12,660 nucleotides of DNA from an uncultured Clostridia bacterium (GTDB lineage Bacteria > Bacillota > Clostridia > TANB77 > RGIG9151), in contig CAKSUD010000050.1 in assembly GCA_934500865.1 (NCBI GenBank), positions 1 to 12,660 on the forward strand, written 5' to 3'. Position numbers and translations under genes: made by a program. Shown here piece by piece: positions 1 through 6,153 of the stretch (positions are counted from its first letter, which is position 1; every line of letters starts with the position of its first letter). The notes beneath the pieces are model-generated. The model made no database searches. It was not told where the DNA came from and saw only the letters and a program-made list of their open reading frames with translations.

Positions 1-77
1 TGGCTGGGATGGCAGGACTCGAACCTACGAAATGCCACAGTCAAAGTGTGGTGCCTTACCAACTTGGCTACATCCCA
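1..77 (-). tRNA. trnQ: tRNA-Gln (anticodon TTG)
   Basis: Read on the minus strand, the sequence folds as a full cloverleaf. The acceptor stem TGGGATG (77 to 71) pairs with CATCCCA (11 to 5). The anticodon stem CCACA/TGTGG encloses the loop CTTTGAC, giving anticodon TTG, which reads glutamine codons CAA and CAG. The T loop is GGTTCGAGTCC-like. The discriminator is G, and the 3' CCA is encoded (TGG at 1-3). It lies 6 bases downstream of tRNA-His and is probably on the same transcript. The transcript's end lies outside the window. Confidence 0.97.
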
Positions 78-83
78 ATGTTC

Positions 84-160
84 TGGGGTGGACGATGGGA
101 CTTGAACCCACGACAACCGGAACCACAATCCGGCGCTCTACCAACTGAACTACATCCACC
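84..160 (-). tRNA. trnH: tRNA-His (anticodon GTG)
   Basis: This is a minus-strand cloverleaf. The acceptor stem GTGGATG (159 to 153) pairs with CGTCCAC, with one G-T pair. The anticodon stem CCGGA/TCCGG encloses TTGTGGT, giving anticodon GTG for histidine. The CCA end is encoded at 86-84. The base before the acceptor stem (160) is G, opposite a C discriminator (87). This fits the extra G-1:C73 pair that marks histidine tRNAs, so I include 160. It is the first gene of a two-tRNA unit. Confidence 0.97.
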
Positions 161-175
161 ATCAAAGCAATATTA

Positions 176-204
176 ATTCTATAATATAAATTTATACTTG
201 TCAA
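176..204 (-). promoter_or_regulatory. Sigma-A-type promoter of the tRNA-His/tRNA-Gln unit
   Basis: On the minus strand a perfect TTGACA (-35, 204 to 199) is followed after 17 bases by TAGAAT (-10, 181 to 176). The predicted transcription start is near 169, only about 10 bases before tRNA-His, as expected for a stable-RNA promoter. It sits between the upstream gene's terminator and the tRNAs. Confidence 0.85.
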
Positions 205-226
205 TAGATATTTATAAAAAATATAC

Positions 227-258
227 AAAAAAGTCACCTCGATATAAGGTGACTTTTT
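227..258 (-). terminator. Rho-independent terminator after the 189-residue protein gene
   Basis: AAGTCACCT (231-239) and AGGTGACTT (247-255) form a perfect 9-bp stem with a 7-base loop. A-runs and T-runs flank both sides (227-232 and 254-258), so it could work in both directions. It ends the minus-strand gene whose stop codon is at 269 and insulates the tRNA promoter just beyond. Confidence 0.85.
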
Positions 259-268
259 AAGTAAGAAA

Positions 269-838
269 TTAGTCTAATTCTTTCAAAATGTCATAAAGTA
301 TGCTGGAAATCTCCTCTAAAGGTATTCCCATACTTTTCAGTTTATTTACTTCGGCTAGAGTAGAAGTGTTAAATTTCTTAAGGGCTAATTCTATCTTTTC
401 AGTGTCTGTACGGATTATATTCTCTACGATGTCTGAGAAATCTATGCAGTCGTTAGGGACAGGAACGCGAGTGACGAAGAATACAACACCTTGTCCGGCC
501 ATGTATCCGACTATGTACCCGATGCCGTTATACTTAATCGTTACATACGTTTCAAAAGATTTGCCATGTTGAATTTCAATGTGTGCTCTTTTTGCATAGC
601 TTAGAATTTCTTCTACAAAGTAGCTTAACTTGTCTACATTCTTAGCATCTGAGGGGAGTAAATCTTCAGGAGTATACAACCACTCGTTGTCTAAAAAAGA
701 AGCGTATTTGGCTGTAAATCCTTTAAGCCATTTGATGTAGTCGTAGTTTGATATAATCTCTTTTCTTAGTTTGTTACGATCGATCATTTCTTGAATAACA
801 TCAAGGTCTTTGTCTGCGGAAAAATTCTGATTTTTCAT
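269..838 (-). CDS. Hypothetical protein, 189 residues, soluble
   Basis: I do not recognise this family. I chose the ATG at 838 because AAAGGTGG lies 7 bases upstream of it; an in-frame start at 856 would put the ribosome binding site inside the gene. The protein is soluble-looking, with no signal peptide or membrane segment. Its N-terminal half is charged and helical. A central part (about residues 88-125) reads as beta strands with many Gly and Val residues (KYNGIGYIVGYMAGQGVVFF). The C-terminal 50 residues are helical and include SMGIPLEEISSILYDIL, which resembles a helix-turn-helix-sized segment but is too weak to call. The gene stands alone with its own strong promoter and terminator, so it is probably expressed. 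Its function is unknown. Confidence 0.75.
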   Translation of the reverse strand: MKNQNFSADKDLDVIQEMIDRNKLRKEIISNYDYIKWLKGFTAKYASFLDNEWLYTPEDLLPSDAKNVDKLSYFVEEILSYAKRAHIEIQHGKSFETYVTIKYNGIGYIVGYMAGQGVVFFVTRVPVPNDCIDFSDIVENIIRTDTEKIELALKKFNTSTLAEVNKLKSMGIPLEEISSILYDILKELD

Positions 839-895
839 AGTTGGTCCACCTTTCAAAGTATCTCTAGGTTATGTATATATAAAAACTACTTAGTC

Positions 896-924
896 ATATT
901 AACATAACTCGGAAAAGGTGTCAA
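896..924 (-). promoter_or_regulatory. Extended -10 promoter of the 189-residue protein gene
   Basis: The minus strand reads TTGACA (924 to 919), a 17-base spacer, then TAATAT (901 to 896), with TG one base before the -10 box (extended -10). The predicted start near 889 gives a leader of about 50 bases. An inverted repeat ATAACT (904-909) / AGTTAT (924-929) spans the spacer and the edge of the -35 box and could be an operator. Confidence 0.8.
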
Positions 925-972
925 GTTATAAAAAACATAGTTTTGGGCAATATTTTACTAGGTGAATGGAAT

Positions 973-1908
973 ATGAAATTAAAGAAATTGATTATATATG
1001 TTGCAAGTATAATTTTGGTTGGAGGAATTGTATTTATATATTTAGTTGGGAATTTTGTGTTTAATAGTTCATTAAACTTGGTGTCAAACTCTGAAACAAA
1101 AATAGATAGAGTTAATCAGTTAAAACAGATGGGAATAGATTATAATGAATTTAATTCGAAGTATAATGTTGAGGAGATAGAAATAAATTCTTCACTGGAT
1201 GGACATATAATTCCGGCAGATTATATAACGAAAGATTCAAATAAAAATATGGTTGTACTTGTACATGGATTAGGAAGCAATAGATTATCTACTTATCCTG
1301 TTGCACAGGTATTTTTGCGAAATGGCTATAATGTTATTGCATACGACCAAAGAAGCTCCGGAAATAATTATGCAAAGTACAACACTTTCGGAGTATTAGA
1401 GAGCAAAGACTTATCAGACTATGTAGAGTATGCCAAAAGTAAGATAGATAGTGACGGAAAATTAGGCATATGGGGTGTTTCGTTTGGCGGTGCGACCGTC
1501 GGAGTATATTTAGAAGACGAAAAAGCAAATGATACAATAGATTTTGCAGTTCTAGATTCGCCACTTGGCAGTATGAAGTATATGATAGAAACAGGAGTAA
1601 ATGAATTAGGGCTTAGTTTACCTGCAAATTTTATGACTTTTTGCGGGAATATAGTAACAAAAATAAGGTTGGGCTTTTGGTATGATGACGCAGAAGTCGC
1701 AGATAAGATAAAGAATACAAATGTTCCTGTTTTGGTAATAAACAGTAAGGCAGACAGATTAACACCATATTTTATGGGAAGAGGGATTTACGATGCGATT
1801 TTAGAGGAAAATAAAAGCATACTCACCGTTGAAGATAGTGAACATGCTTCTATTTTAGGAAGTTATCCAAATGAATATGAAAATAGTATTAAACAAATAA
1901 TTAGTTAA
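973..1908 (+). CDS. Membrane-anchored alpha/beta hydrolase
   Basis: This 311-residue serine hydrolase has the alpha/beta-hydrolase fold. Visible motifs are the oxyanion-hole segment VVLVHGLGSNR (His98-Gly99), the nucleophile elbow GVSFGG (Ser170), the acid in NSKADRLTP (Asp261) and the base in DSEHAS (His291). These are in the correct order and spacing for a complete catalytic triad. Residues 5-27 form one hydrophobic segment after a Lys-rich start (MKLKK), so the enzyme is probably tethered outside the membrane. The start at 973 is supported by AGGTG at 960-964; a TTG start at 943 would lack a site. It resembles the YqkD/YfhR-like group of putative peptidase or esterase hydrolases, and the substrate cannot be read from sequence. 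I see no convincing promoter directly upstream. It converges with the dipeptidase gene and overlaps it by 8 bases. Confidence 0.9.
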   Translation: MKLKKLIIYVASIILVGGIVFIYLVGNFVFNSSLNLVSNSETKIDRVNQLKQMGIDYNEFNSKYNVEEIEINSSLDGHIIPADYITKDSNKNMVVLVHGLGSNRLSTYPVAQVFLRNGYNVIAYDQRSSGNNYAKYNTFGVLESKDLSDYVEYAKSKIDSDGKLGIWGVSFGGATVGVYLEDEKANDTIDFAVLDSPLGSMKYMIETGVNELGLSLPANFMTFCGNIVTKIRLGFWYDDAEVADKIKNTNVPVLVINSKADRLTPYFMGRGIYDAILEENKSILTVEDSEHASILGSYPNEYENSIKQIIS

Positions 1909-2614
1909 GTTCGTCAAAGTCTATATCTAAAATAGGATAGTCTAAATAATCTACATCATCAAAATGCCACCATTCAGACGAAATCCTTCTGAATCCGTTA
2001 TTTTGCATAACTTTTCCCAGTAATTCACGATTGTTTTTTTCTTCTTCTGTACAACCGTTGTAGTAGATAGATGCTTCAGGCCCAAAAAAATCAAAACCGG
2101 TAGGCATTGCTAATTCGTGGCCTTCTAAGTCCGTTAAAGTAATATCCACAGAAGCACCTCGATTATGGTTAGAACCTGTTTTGGGATTGGCGATATATCC
2201 TTTGGTCGCAGGATTAATTCGTTCGGCAGCGGCTCTTAGTAAATATTGGTATCTATTTGGCCTATAAGCATCGAATATTTTAATTCTGTATCCAAGACTA
2301 TATAATTCTTCATTTGCGGCAACTAATTTTTTTGCGGTATTTTCAAGGAGATATGGTTTTGCGATTTTGGGATAAAATTGTTCACCGGCAAAATTATCAG
2401 TTGTGGCATATCTAAGTGAGAAGGTTAAATTCGTATCAAGAGTGGATAAATCTACTAAGTCGTATTTGGATTCTTCAAGTGTCGTAGGAAAGTATAAAGA
2501 GTCTTCATAGTTTATAGTAATATTGTTAGGTTTATTGTTTTCATCCATATGTTTATACATAAATATAGAACCTCCTAATAATAAAATTAAGAGGACAATT
2601 ATTATTTTCTTCAT
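1901..2614 (-). CDS. D-alanyl-D-alanine dipeptidase (VanX/DdpX family), membrane-anchored
   Basis: This 237-residue zinc peptidase of the M15D family is predicted to hydrolyse D-Ala-D-Ala. It keeps the family's key residues with the right spacing: SNHNRGASVD gives zinc ligands His150 and Asp157 (7 apart, as in VanX), SEWWHF gives catalytic Glu214 and zinc ligand His217, and DAYRP gives the substrate-binding Arg118. Residues 1-20 (MKKIIIVLLILLLGG...) are an uncleaved anchor or signal peptide without a lipobox Cys, so it probably acts outside the membrane, unlike cytoplasmic VanX. The start at 2614 follows GGAGG by 5 bases; a TTG start at 2626 would overlap that site. No vanH, vanA or vanRS-like gene is present, so a role in peptidoglycan dipeptide turnover or nutrition is more likely than glycopeptide resistance. 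Confidence 0.93.
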   Translation of the reverse strand: MKKIIIVLLILLLGGSIFMYKHMDENNKPNNITINYEDSLYFPTTLEESKYDLVDLSTLDTNLTFSLRYATTDNFAGEQFYPKIAKPYLLENTAKKLVAANEELYSLGYRIKIFDAYRPNRYQYLLRAAAERINPATKGYIANPKTGSNHNRGASVDITLTDLEGHELAMPTGFDFFGPEASIYYNGCTEEEKNNRELLGKVMQNNGFRRISSEWWHFDDVDYLDYPILDIDFDELN

Positions 2615-2629
2615 AATTACCTCCAAAGT

Positions 2630-2658
2630 TTGACAAAATAAGCGTTATTTGATACAAT
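2630..2658 (+). promoter_or_regulatory. Sigma-A-type promoter of purB
   Basis: A perfect TTGACA (2630-2635), a 17-base spacer and TACAAT (2653-2658) give a predicted start near 2665 and a leader of about 90 bases. The opposite strand carries TATAAT at 2662 to 2657, overlapping this -10 box, and it could serve the divergent dipeptidase gene. No good -35 box for it is visible. I see no purine riboswitch fold in the leader. Confidence 0.8.
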
Positions 2659-2724
2659 TATATCGGTGTTTTTTAAAAAATAATTAATAAAACAGATTCT
2701 AGCAATTAAAAAACAACATTTTAG

Positions 2725-2736
2725 CCGAGAAATCGG
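2725..2736 (+). other. Small GAAA-tetraloop hairpin in the purB leader
   Basis: CCGA-GAAA-TCGG forms a 4-bp stem capped by a GNRA-class tetraloop. It ends 6 bases before the AGAGGT ribosome binding site of purB. It may affect mRNA stability or translation, but it is short and could be chance. Confidence 0.35.
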
Positions 2737-2753
2737 AAGAATAGAGGTCATTT

Positions 2754-4181
2754 ATGCATAACGTTTATGAAAGTCCGTTTGGAAAGAGATACGCAAGTAG
2801 TGAGATGCTTTATTTATTTTCAGATGATAACAAGTTTAGAACTTGGAGAAAGTTATGGATTGCGCTTGCTAAAGCTGAAAAGGAATTTGGGTTACCAATA
2901 ACAGATGCTCAAATTGAAGAAATGGAAAAATTTAAGGATGACATTAATTATGATGTTGCTGAAGAAAAGGAAAGAAAATTCAAGCACGATGTAATGTCAC
3001 ATATTCACGCATACGGAGCACAGTGTCCGGAAGCTATGCCTATAATGCATTTAGGTGTTACTTCTTGCTACGTTGGAGACAACACAGACTTACTTATAAT
3101 GATGGATGCATTAAAACTTATAAAGGCAAAATTAGTTGCAGTAATGGAAAAATTAGCAGATTTTTCAATGAAATATAAGGATATGCCTACATTAGGATTT
3201 ACACATTTCCAACCTGCGCAACTTACAACAGTAGGAAAACGTGCTTGTCTATGGTTACATGAATTATATTTAGATTATCAAGAAATTAATTTTGTTATAG
3301 ATACAATGAAACTTCGCGGTGTGAAAGGCACAACCGGAACACAAGCAAGTTTTATGGACTTGCTTGGAAACGATTCTAGGAAAGTAAAAGCACTAGAAAA
3401 AAGGGTAGCCGAAATTATCGGTGTTTCTGAACTTTACCCAATCACCGGACAAACATACTCAAGAAAAGTAGATTCAAGAGTACTAAATGTACTATCTGCA
3501 ATTTCTCAAAGTGCATATAAATTTGCAAACGATTTAAGAATGTTACAAAGTTTAAAAGAACTAGAAGAACCATTCGAAAAGAAGCAAATCGGTTCATCTG
3601 CGATGCCATATAAGAGAAATCCTATGAGAAGTGAAAGAATATGTTCACTAGCTAGGTTTGTTATGGCAGACTCATTAAACCCTGCAATGACAGCTAGTAC
3701 ACAATGGTTTGAAAGAACATTAGACGATTCTGCAAATAGACGTCTATCAATTGCAGAAGGATTTTTAGCAGTAGATTCAATCTTACTTATTTACTTAAAT
3801 ATTATTTCAGATATAGTTGTATATCCGAAAGTAATCGAAAAACATATAAAAGATGAATTGCCATTTATGGCTTCTGAAAATATAATGATGGAAGCAGTAA
3901 AAAAAGGCGGAGATAGACAAGAATTACACGAAAGAATAAGAGAACATTCTATGGAAGCAGGAAGACAAGTAAAAGAATTAGGATTACCTAATGATTTGTT
4001 AAAACGTATAAAAGAAGATCCGGCATTTGACTTAAAAGATGAGGAAATGGACGAAATCCTAAAACCTGAAAAATACATCGGAAGAGCAAATGAACAAGTA
4101 GAAGAATTCGTAAACGAATATATTAATCCGATTATAAAAAATGAAGAAAAATATACCGGAAGTAGTGAAATGAAAGTGTGA
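2754..4181 (+). CDS. purB: Adenylosuccinate lyase
   Basis: PurB acts twice in purine synthesis: it releases fumarate from SAICAR to give AICAR, and from adenylosuccinate to give AMP. It is a cytoplasmic homotetramer of the fumarase/aspartase superfamily. The superfamily signature is at residues 280-290 (GSSAMPYKRNP), with the catalytic serine in its flexible loop (about Ser282). The His of GFTHFQPAQ (His151) and His78 in KFKHD match the two conserved histidines. HLGVTSCYVGDN (99-110) is the TS substrate-binding motif. At 475 residues it is the longer, human-like type (compared with about 430 in Bacillus subtilis), which is also found in clostridia. ATG at 2754 follows AGAGGT. The gene stands alone rather than in a pur operon, with its own promoter and a shared terminator downstream. 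Its TGA stop lies within a short repeat-like sequence. Confidence 0.97.
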   Translation: MHNVYESPFGKRYASSEMLYLFSDDNKFRTWRKLWIALAKAEKEFGLPITDAQIEEMEKFKDDINYDVAEEKERKFKHDVMSHIHAYGAQCPEAMPIMHLGVTSCYVGDNTDLLIMMDALKLIKAKLVAVMEKLADFSMKYKDMPTLGFTHFQPAQLTTVGKRACLWLHELYLDYQEINFVIDTMKLRGVKGTTGTQASFMDLLGNDSRKVKALEKRVAEIIGVSELYPITGQTYSRKVDSRVLNVLSAISQSAYKFANDLRMLQSLKELEEPFEKKQIGSSAMPYKRNPMRSERICSLARFVMADSLNPAMTASTQWFERTLDDSANRRLSIAEGFLAVDSILLIYLNIISDIVVYPKVIEKHIKDELPFMASENIMMEAVKKGGDRQELHERIREHSMEAGRQVKELGLPNDLLKRIKEDPAFDLKDEEMDEILKPEKYIGRANEQVEEFVNEYINPIIKNEEKYTGSSEMKV

Positions 4182-4207
4182 CCATTAGGGACGGTTCTTT
4201 TTGGTCA
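4179..4207. repeat. Short repeat-like sequence with inverted ends (copy 1)
   Basis: TGACCA (4179-4184) and TGGTCA (4202-4207) are inverted ends around an inner segment containing GGGACGGTTCTTTTT. The first TGA is the stop codon of purB. The right end, CTTTTTGGTCAA, is nearly repeated at 4275-4285. From memory, GGGACGGTTCTTTTT-type sequences recur in intergenic regions of many Firmicutes; I cannot check that here. Confidence 0.5.
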
Positions 4208-4213
4208 AGCAAA

Positions 4214-4258
4214 AAAAATAGCCACAATTCGCTAAGTAAGTGAGTTGTGGCTATTTTT
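4214..4258. terminator. Bidirectional terminator between purB and alr
   Basis: AAAAATAGCCACAA (4214-4227) pairs fully with TTGTGGCTATTTTT (4245-4258). The intervening 17 bases can pair further (CGCT with AGTG). The A-run on one side and T-run on the other let it end both the plus-strand purB transcript and the minus-strand alr transcript. Confidence 0.88.
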
Positions 4259-4265
4259 GTTTTTA

Positions 4266-4285
4266 GACCTGTCACTTTTGGTCAA
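4266..4285. repeat. Short repeat-like sequence (copy 2, divergent)
   Basis: GACC (4266-4269) and GGTC (4280-4283) flank TGTCACTTTT. The segment CTTTTGGTCAA matches copy 1 apart from one T. The last codons of the racemase gene (Asp-Gln-Lys-stop on the minus strand) fall inside this element. It may belong to the same dispersed family as copy 1. Confidence 0.4.
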
Positions 4286-5366
4286 AGTTACGAGGTATTC
4301 TATTAGATAGAGAAGATATAACTTCGTAATTAATCGTGTCGTATATTTTTGCAATATCTTCAACTGTGATTTTTTCATTGTCCCAAATATAAACATCGTC
4401 ACCTACATTTGCATCAATACCGGTTACATCTACCATAAAGCAATCCATACATACTTTTCCTACAATTGGTGCAATTTTTCCGTTTATCACAACATTTCCG
4501 GTATTGGATAAGCTTCTTCTTATTCCGTCAGCATATCCAATCGGAACAGTAGCTATTTTAGAAATATGTTTTGTACAAAAGTCTCTATTGTAGCTTATAT
4601 ATGTGTTCGTGGGCACTTCCTTTAAAAATGAAATCTTAGATCTTAATGTTAGCACAGGCTTTAACTGAATTTTAGTTTTTAAACTTTCATCAGGATAGTA
4701 ACCGAGCAGTATAAGTCCCGGGCGAACAAGATTAAAATGCGCCTTTGGAAAGTTAATTATTCCTGCTGAATTACAACAATGAATATATTTAAAATTAACC
4801 TTGCTTTTGGCTGTTTCAATAGCTTTGGTAAATGTATCTATTTGCTTTAAGGTGTATTCTTCACTCGAGTCACTTGAAGAAAAGTGCGTAAAAATTCCGG
4901 TAATTTCTATATTTTTATTTTGAGATGCAATACTTAAAAACTCACCAAGTTCTTCTAGCTTCAGTCCGGTTCTACCCATACCGGTTTCTATTTCAATATG
5001 AATTTTATACTGTTCACCAGAAGAAATAAGCTTATTTAGTAATGAAATAGAAGCAACAGAAATAGTTAAATCATACTTAGAAGCAAAGTAAGTTTCATCC
5101 ACAAACGGTTGATTTAGAATTAGTATATCGCCCTTGTATCCAAGTTGTCTAAGCTTAATTCCTTCATCAATTATCGCAACACCGATTATCTTTATTCCCA
5201 GTTTATTAATTAGTTCAATATTGTAATTAATAAAACTTCCATAAGCATTATCCTTAAAAATTGGCATTATATCTACATCGTCGCCAACAAAACTCTTGAT
5301 TTGATTGTAATTATATTTAAAATTCTCAAGACTTACATCCATAGAAACATTCCATACTTTTTCCAT
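4272..5366 (-). CDS. alr: Alanine racemase (PLP-dependent)
   Basis: This 364-residue fold-type III PLP enzyme interconverts L- and D-alanine for peptidoglycan. The PLP lysine is Lys38 in FKDNAYG. The catalytic tyrosine is Tyr259 (ISYN). Other family landmarks are TGMGRTG with Arg132, VRPG with Arg215 (contacts the PLP ring nitrogen), IGYADG (276-281), KVCMD (304-308) and the C-terminal Tyr347 with RIPR. Some sites differ from textbook Alr: KDNAYGSF instead of KANAYGHG, SYNRDF instead of SYG-type, CMDC instead of CMDQ, and Glu125 where many enzymes have a carbamylated lysine. The GIRRSLSN...PIVGKVCMD stretch recalls VanT-type serine/alanine racemase domains, so a shifted substrate range is possible. 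ATG at 5366 follows AAGGAGG by 7 bases. The length is normal and there is no membrane domain. Confidence 0.94.
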   Translation of the reverse strand: MEKVWNVSMDVSLENFKYNYNQIKSFVGDDVDIMPIFKDNAYGSFINYNIELINKLGIKIIGVAIIDEGIKLRQLGYKGDILILNQPFVDETYFASKYDLTISVASISLLNKLISSGEQYKIHIEIETGMGRTGLKLEELGEFLSIASQNKNIEITGIFTHFSSSDSSEEYTLKQIDTFTKAIETAKSKVNFKYIHCCNSAGIINFPKAHFNLVRPGLILLGYYPDESLKTKIQLKPVLTLRSKISFLKEVPTNTYISYNRDFCTKHISKIATVPIGYADGIRRSLSNTGNVVINGKIAPIVGKVCMDCFMVDVTGIDANVGDDVYIWDNEKITVEDIAKIYDTINYEVISSLSNRIPRNFDQK

Positions 5367-5404
5367 AAGTCATCCTCCTTCGTGTGGATATATTCTATCA
5401 CTAA

Positions 5405-5434
5405 TTTATATTAAAAAATAGAGATAAAATTCAA
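5405..5434 (-). promoter_or_regulatory. Possible alr promoter
   Basis: On the minus strand TTGAAT (5434 to 5429), an 18-base spacer and TATAAA (5410 to 5405) lie about 40 bases before the start codon. The match is moderate, and AT-rich DNA offers alternatives. Confidence 0.45.
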
Positions 5435-5444
5435 ATAATCGAAC

Positions 5445-5473
5445 TTTACAAGTTATGTTAATTATGATAAAAT
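5445..5473 (+). promoter_or_regulatory. Extended -10 promoter of the 198-residue protein gene
   Basis: TTTACA (5445-5450), a 17-base spacer ending in TGA, and TAAAAT (5468-5473) form an extended -10 promoter. The predicted start near 5480 gives a leader of about 75 bases. An imperfect inverted repeat, GTTAATTAT (5457-5465) / ATTATTAAC (5472-5480), is centred on the -10 box and could be an operator. Confidence 0.7.
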
Positions 5474-5554
5474 TATTAACGTTATTTAGCCCAAAATATG
5501 TATAGCTATGTTGTTATGCAAAATAAACTAACTAAAATTTTAGGAGGTAGAATC

Positions 5555-6151
5555 ATGACGTATAAGAGGTCTTCAATCAAAGGCTGGTGGGTCGCAAAGG
5601 AACGTAATTGGCTGACTTTTGCTGAGATTAATCCGAAGGAAACTTTAAGAGATGACTTGTTTATAGTTGGCTGGTATGAAAATGGACTTGCAACAAGCAG
5701 TAACAAAGTAGTGAAGATTATAAAAGAAGGAATTGTTACCGCTAAAGGAACTTTATATCCGTTTGAAGAAGCACACAAATTGTATATTCAGTATTTAATC
5801 AAGACTCGTGACAAAAGTACGTTGGTAGCAACTAATTGGTCTGTCAGGAAAATAGGGAAAATACTTATTGACGTTGGAAAGTCTAAGGCTTATGATTATT
5901 CGATTATTCAAGATGAGTACTTTGAAATGATTGCTGATATAACTCAAGCAGGAAAAACTACATATGATGTTATATTTAAGTTCCAGCGTGACCTTTTTTA
6001 TACTTATGCTGTTATGTTTTCAGGTTACAGTGGTTCATCAAGGATTATTCTTTCACCTTTTTCAAGGCGCCAAGTTTGTACAATGATTGGTATTCCGAAT
6101 GTCATAAAAAGAGACATTTGGTTTACGAAGGATATAGTAATTAGAAATTAA
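5555..6151 (+). CDS. Hypothetical protein, 198 residues, basic, soluble
   Basis: I do not recognise this family. ATG at 5555 is preceded by AGGAGG (5542-5547) at a spacing of 7; earlier in-frame ATGs at 5498 and 5516 have no site. There is no signal peptide or membrane segment. The N-terminal 75 residues are predicted beta-rich (KGWWVAKERNW, DDLFIVGWYENG, KVVKIIKEGIVTAKGTLYPF). The pattern of short strands ending in 'T-x-x-G-T-x-Y-x-F' recalls small clostridial beta modules, but I cannot name one. The middle is helical (FEEAHKLYIQYL). The C-terminal third has KFQRDLFYTYAVMF and SRIILSPFSRRQ, rich in aromatic and Arg residues. It is monocistronic, with its own promoter and a strong terminator. 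Codons such as cgt, ctt and gac seem somewhat less A-biased than in purB, but not enough to claim transfer. Confidence 0.75.
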   Translation: MTYKRSSIKGWWVAKERNWLTFAEINPKETLRDDLFIVGWYENGLATSSNKVVKIIKEGIVTAKGTLYPFEEAHKLYIQYLIKTRDKSTLVATNWSVRKIGKILIDVGKSKAYDYSIIQDEYFEMIADITQAGKTTYDVIFKFQRDLFYTYAVMFSGYSGSSRIILSPFSRRQVCTMIGIPNVIKRDIWFTKDIVIRN

Positions 6152-6153
6152 GT

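Noticed and set aside
25..237. 70-residue minus-strand reading frame across the tRNA region
   Set aside because: It covers both tRNA genes and their promoter. The frame is a by-product of structured RNA genes and is not a protein gene.
2665..2753. Purine riboswitch in the purB leader
   Set aside because: The leader is short and AT-rich with only a 4-bp hairpin. I could not find the three-way junction or the conserved loops of a guanine/adenine aptamer.
1901..5366. A vancomycin-resistance-like cluster (VanX-like peptidase plus racemase)
   Set aside because: purB lies between them, they are separate transcription units, and no ligase, dehydrogenase or VanRS-like regulator is present. The peptidase is membrane-anchored.
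4272..5366. Racemase is inactive because of its unusual motifs
   Set aside because: The PLP lysine, the catalytic tyrosine, the Arg that contacts PLP and the YADG and RIPR motifs are all present at normal spacing, so activity is expected.
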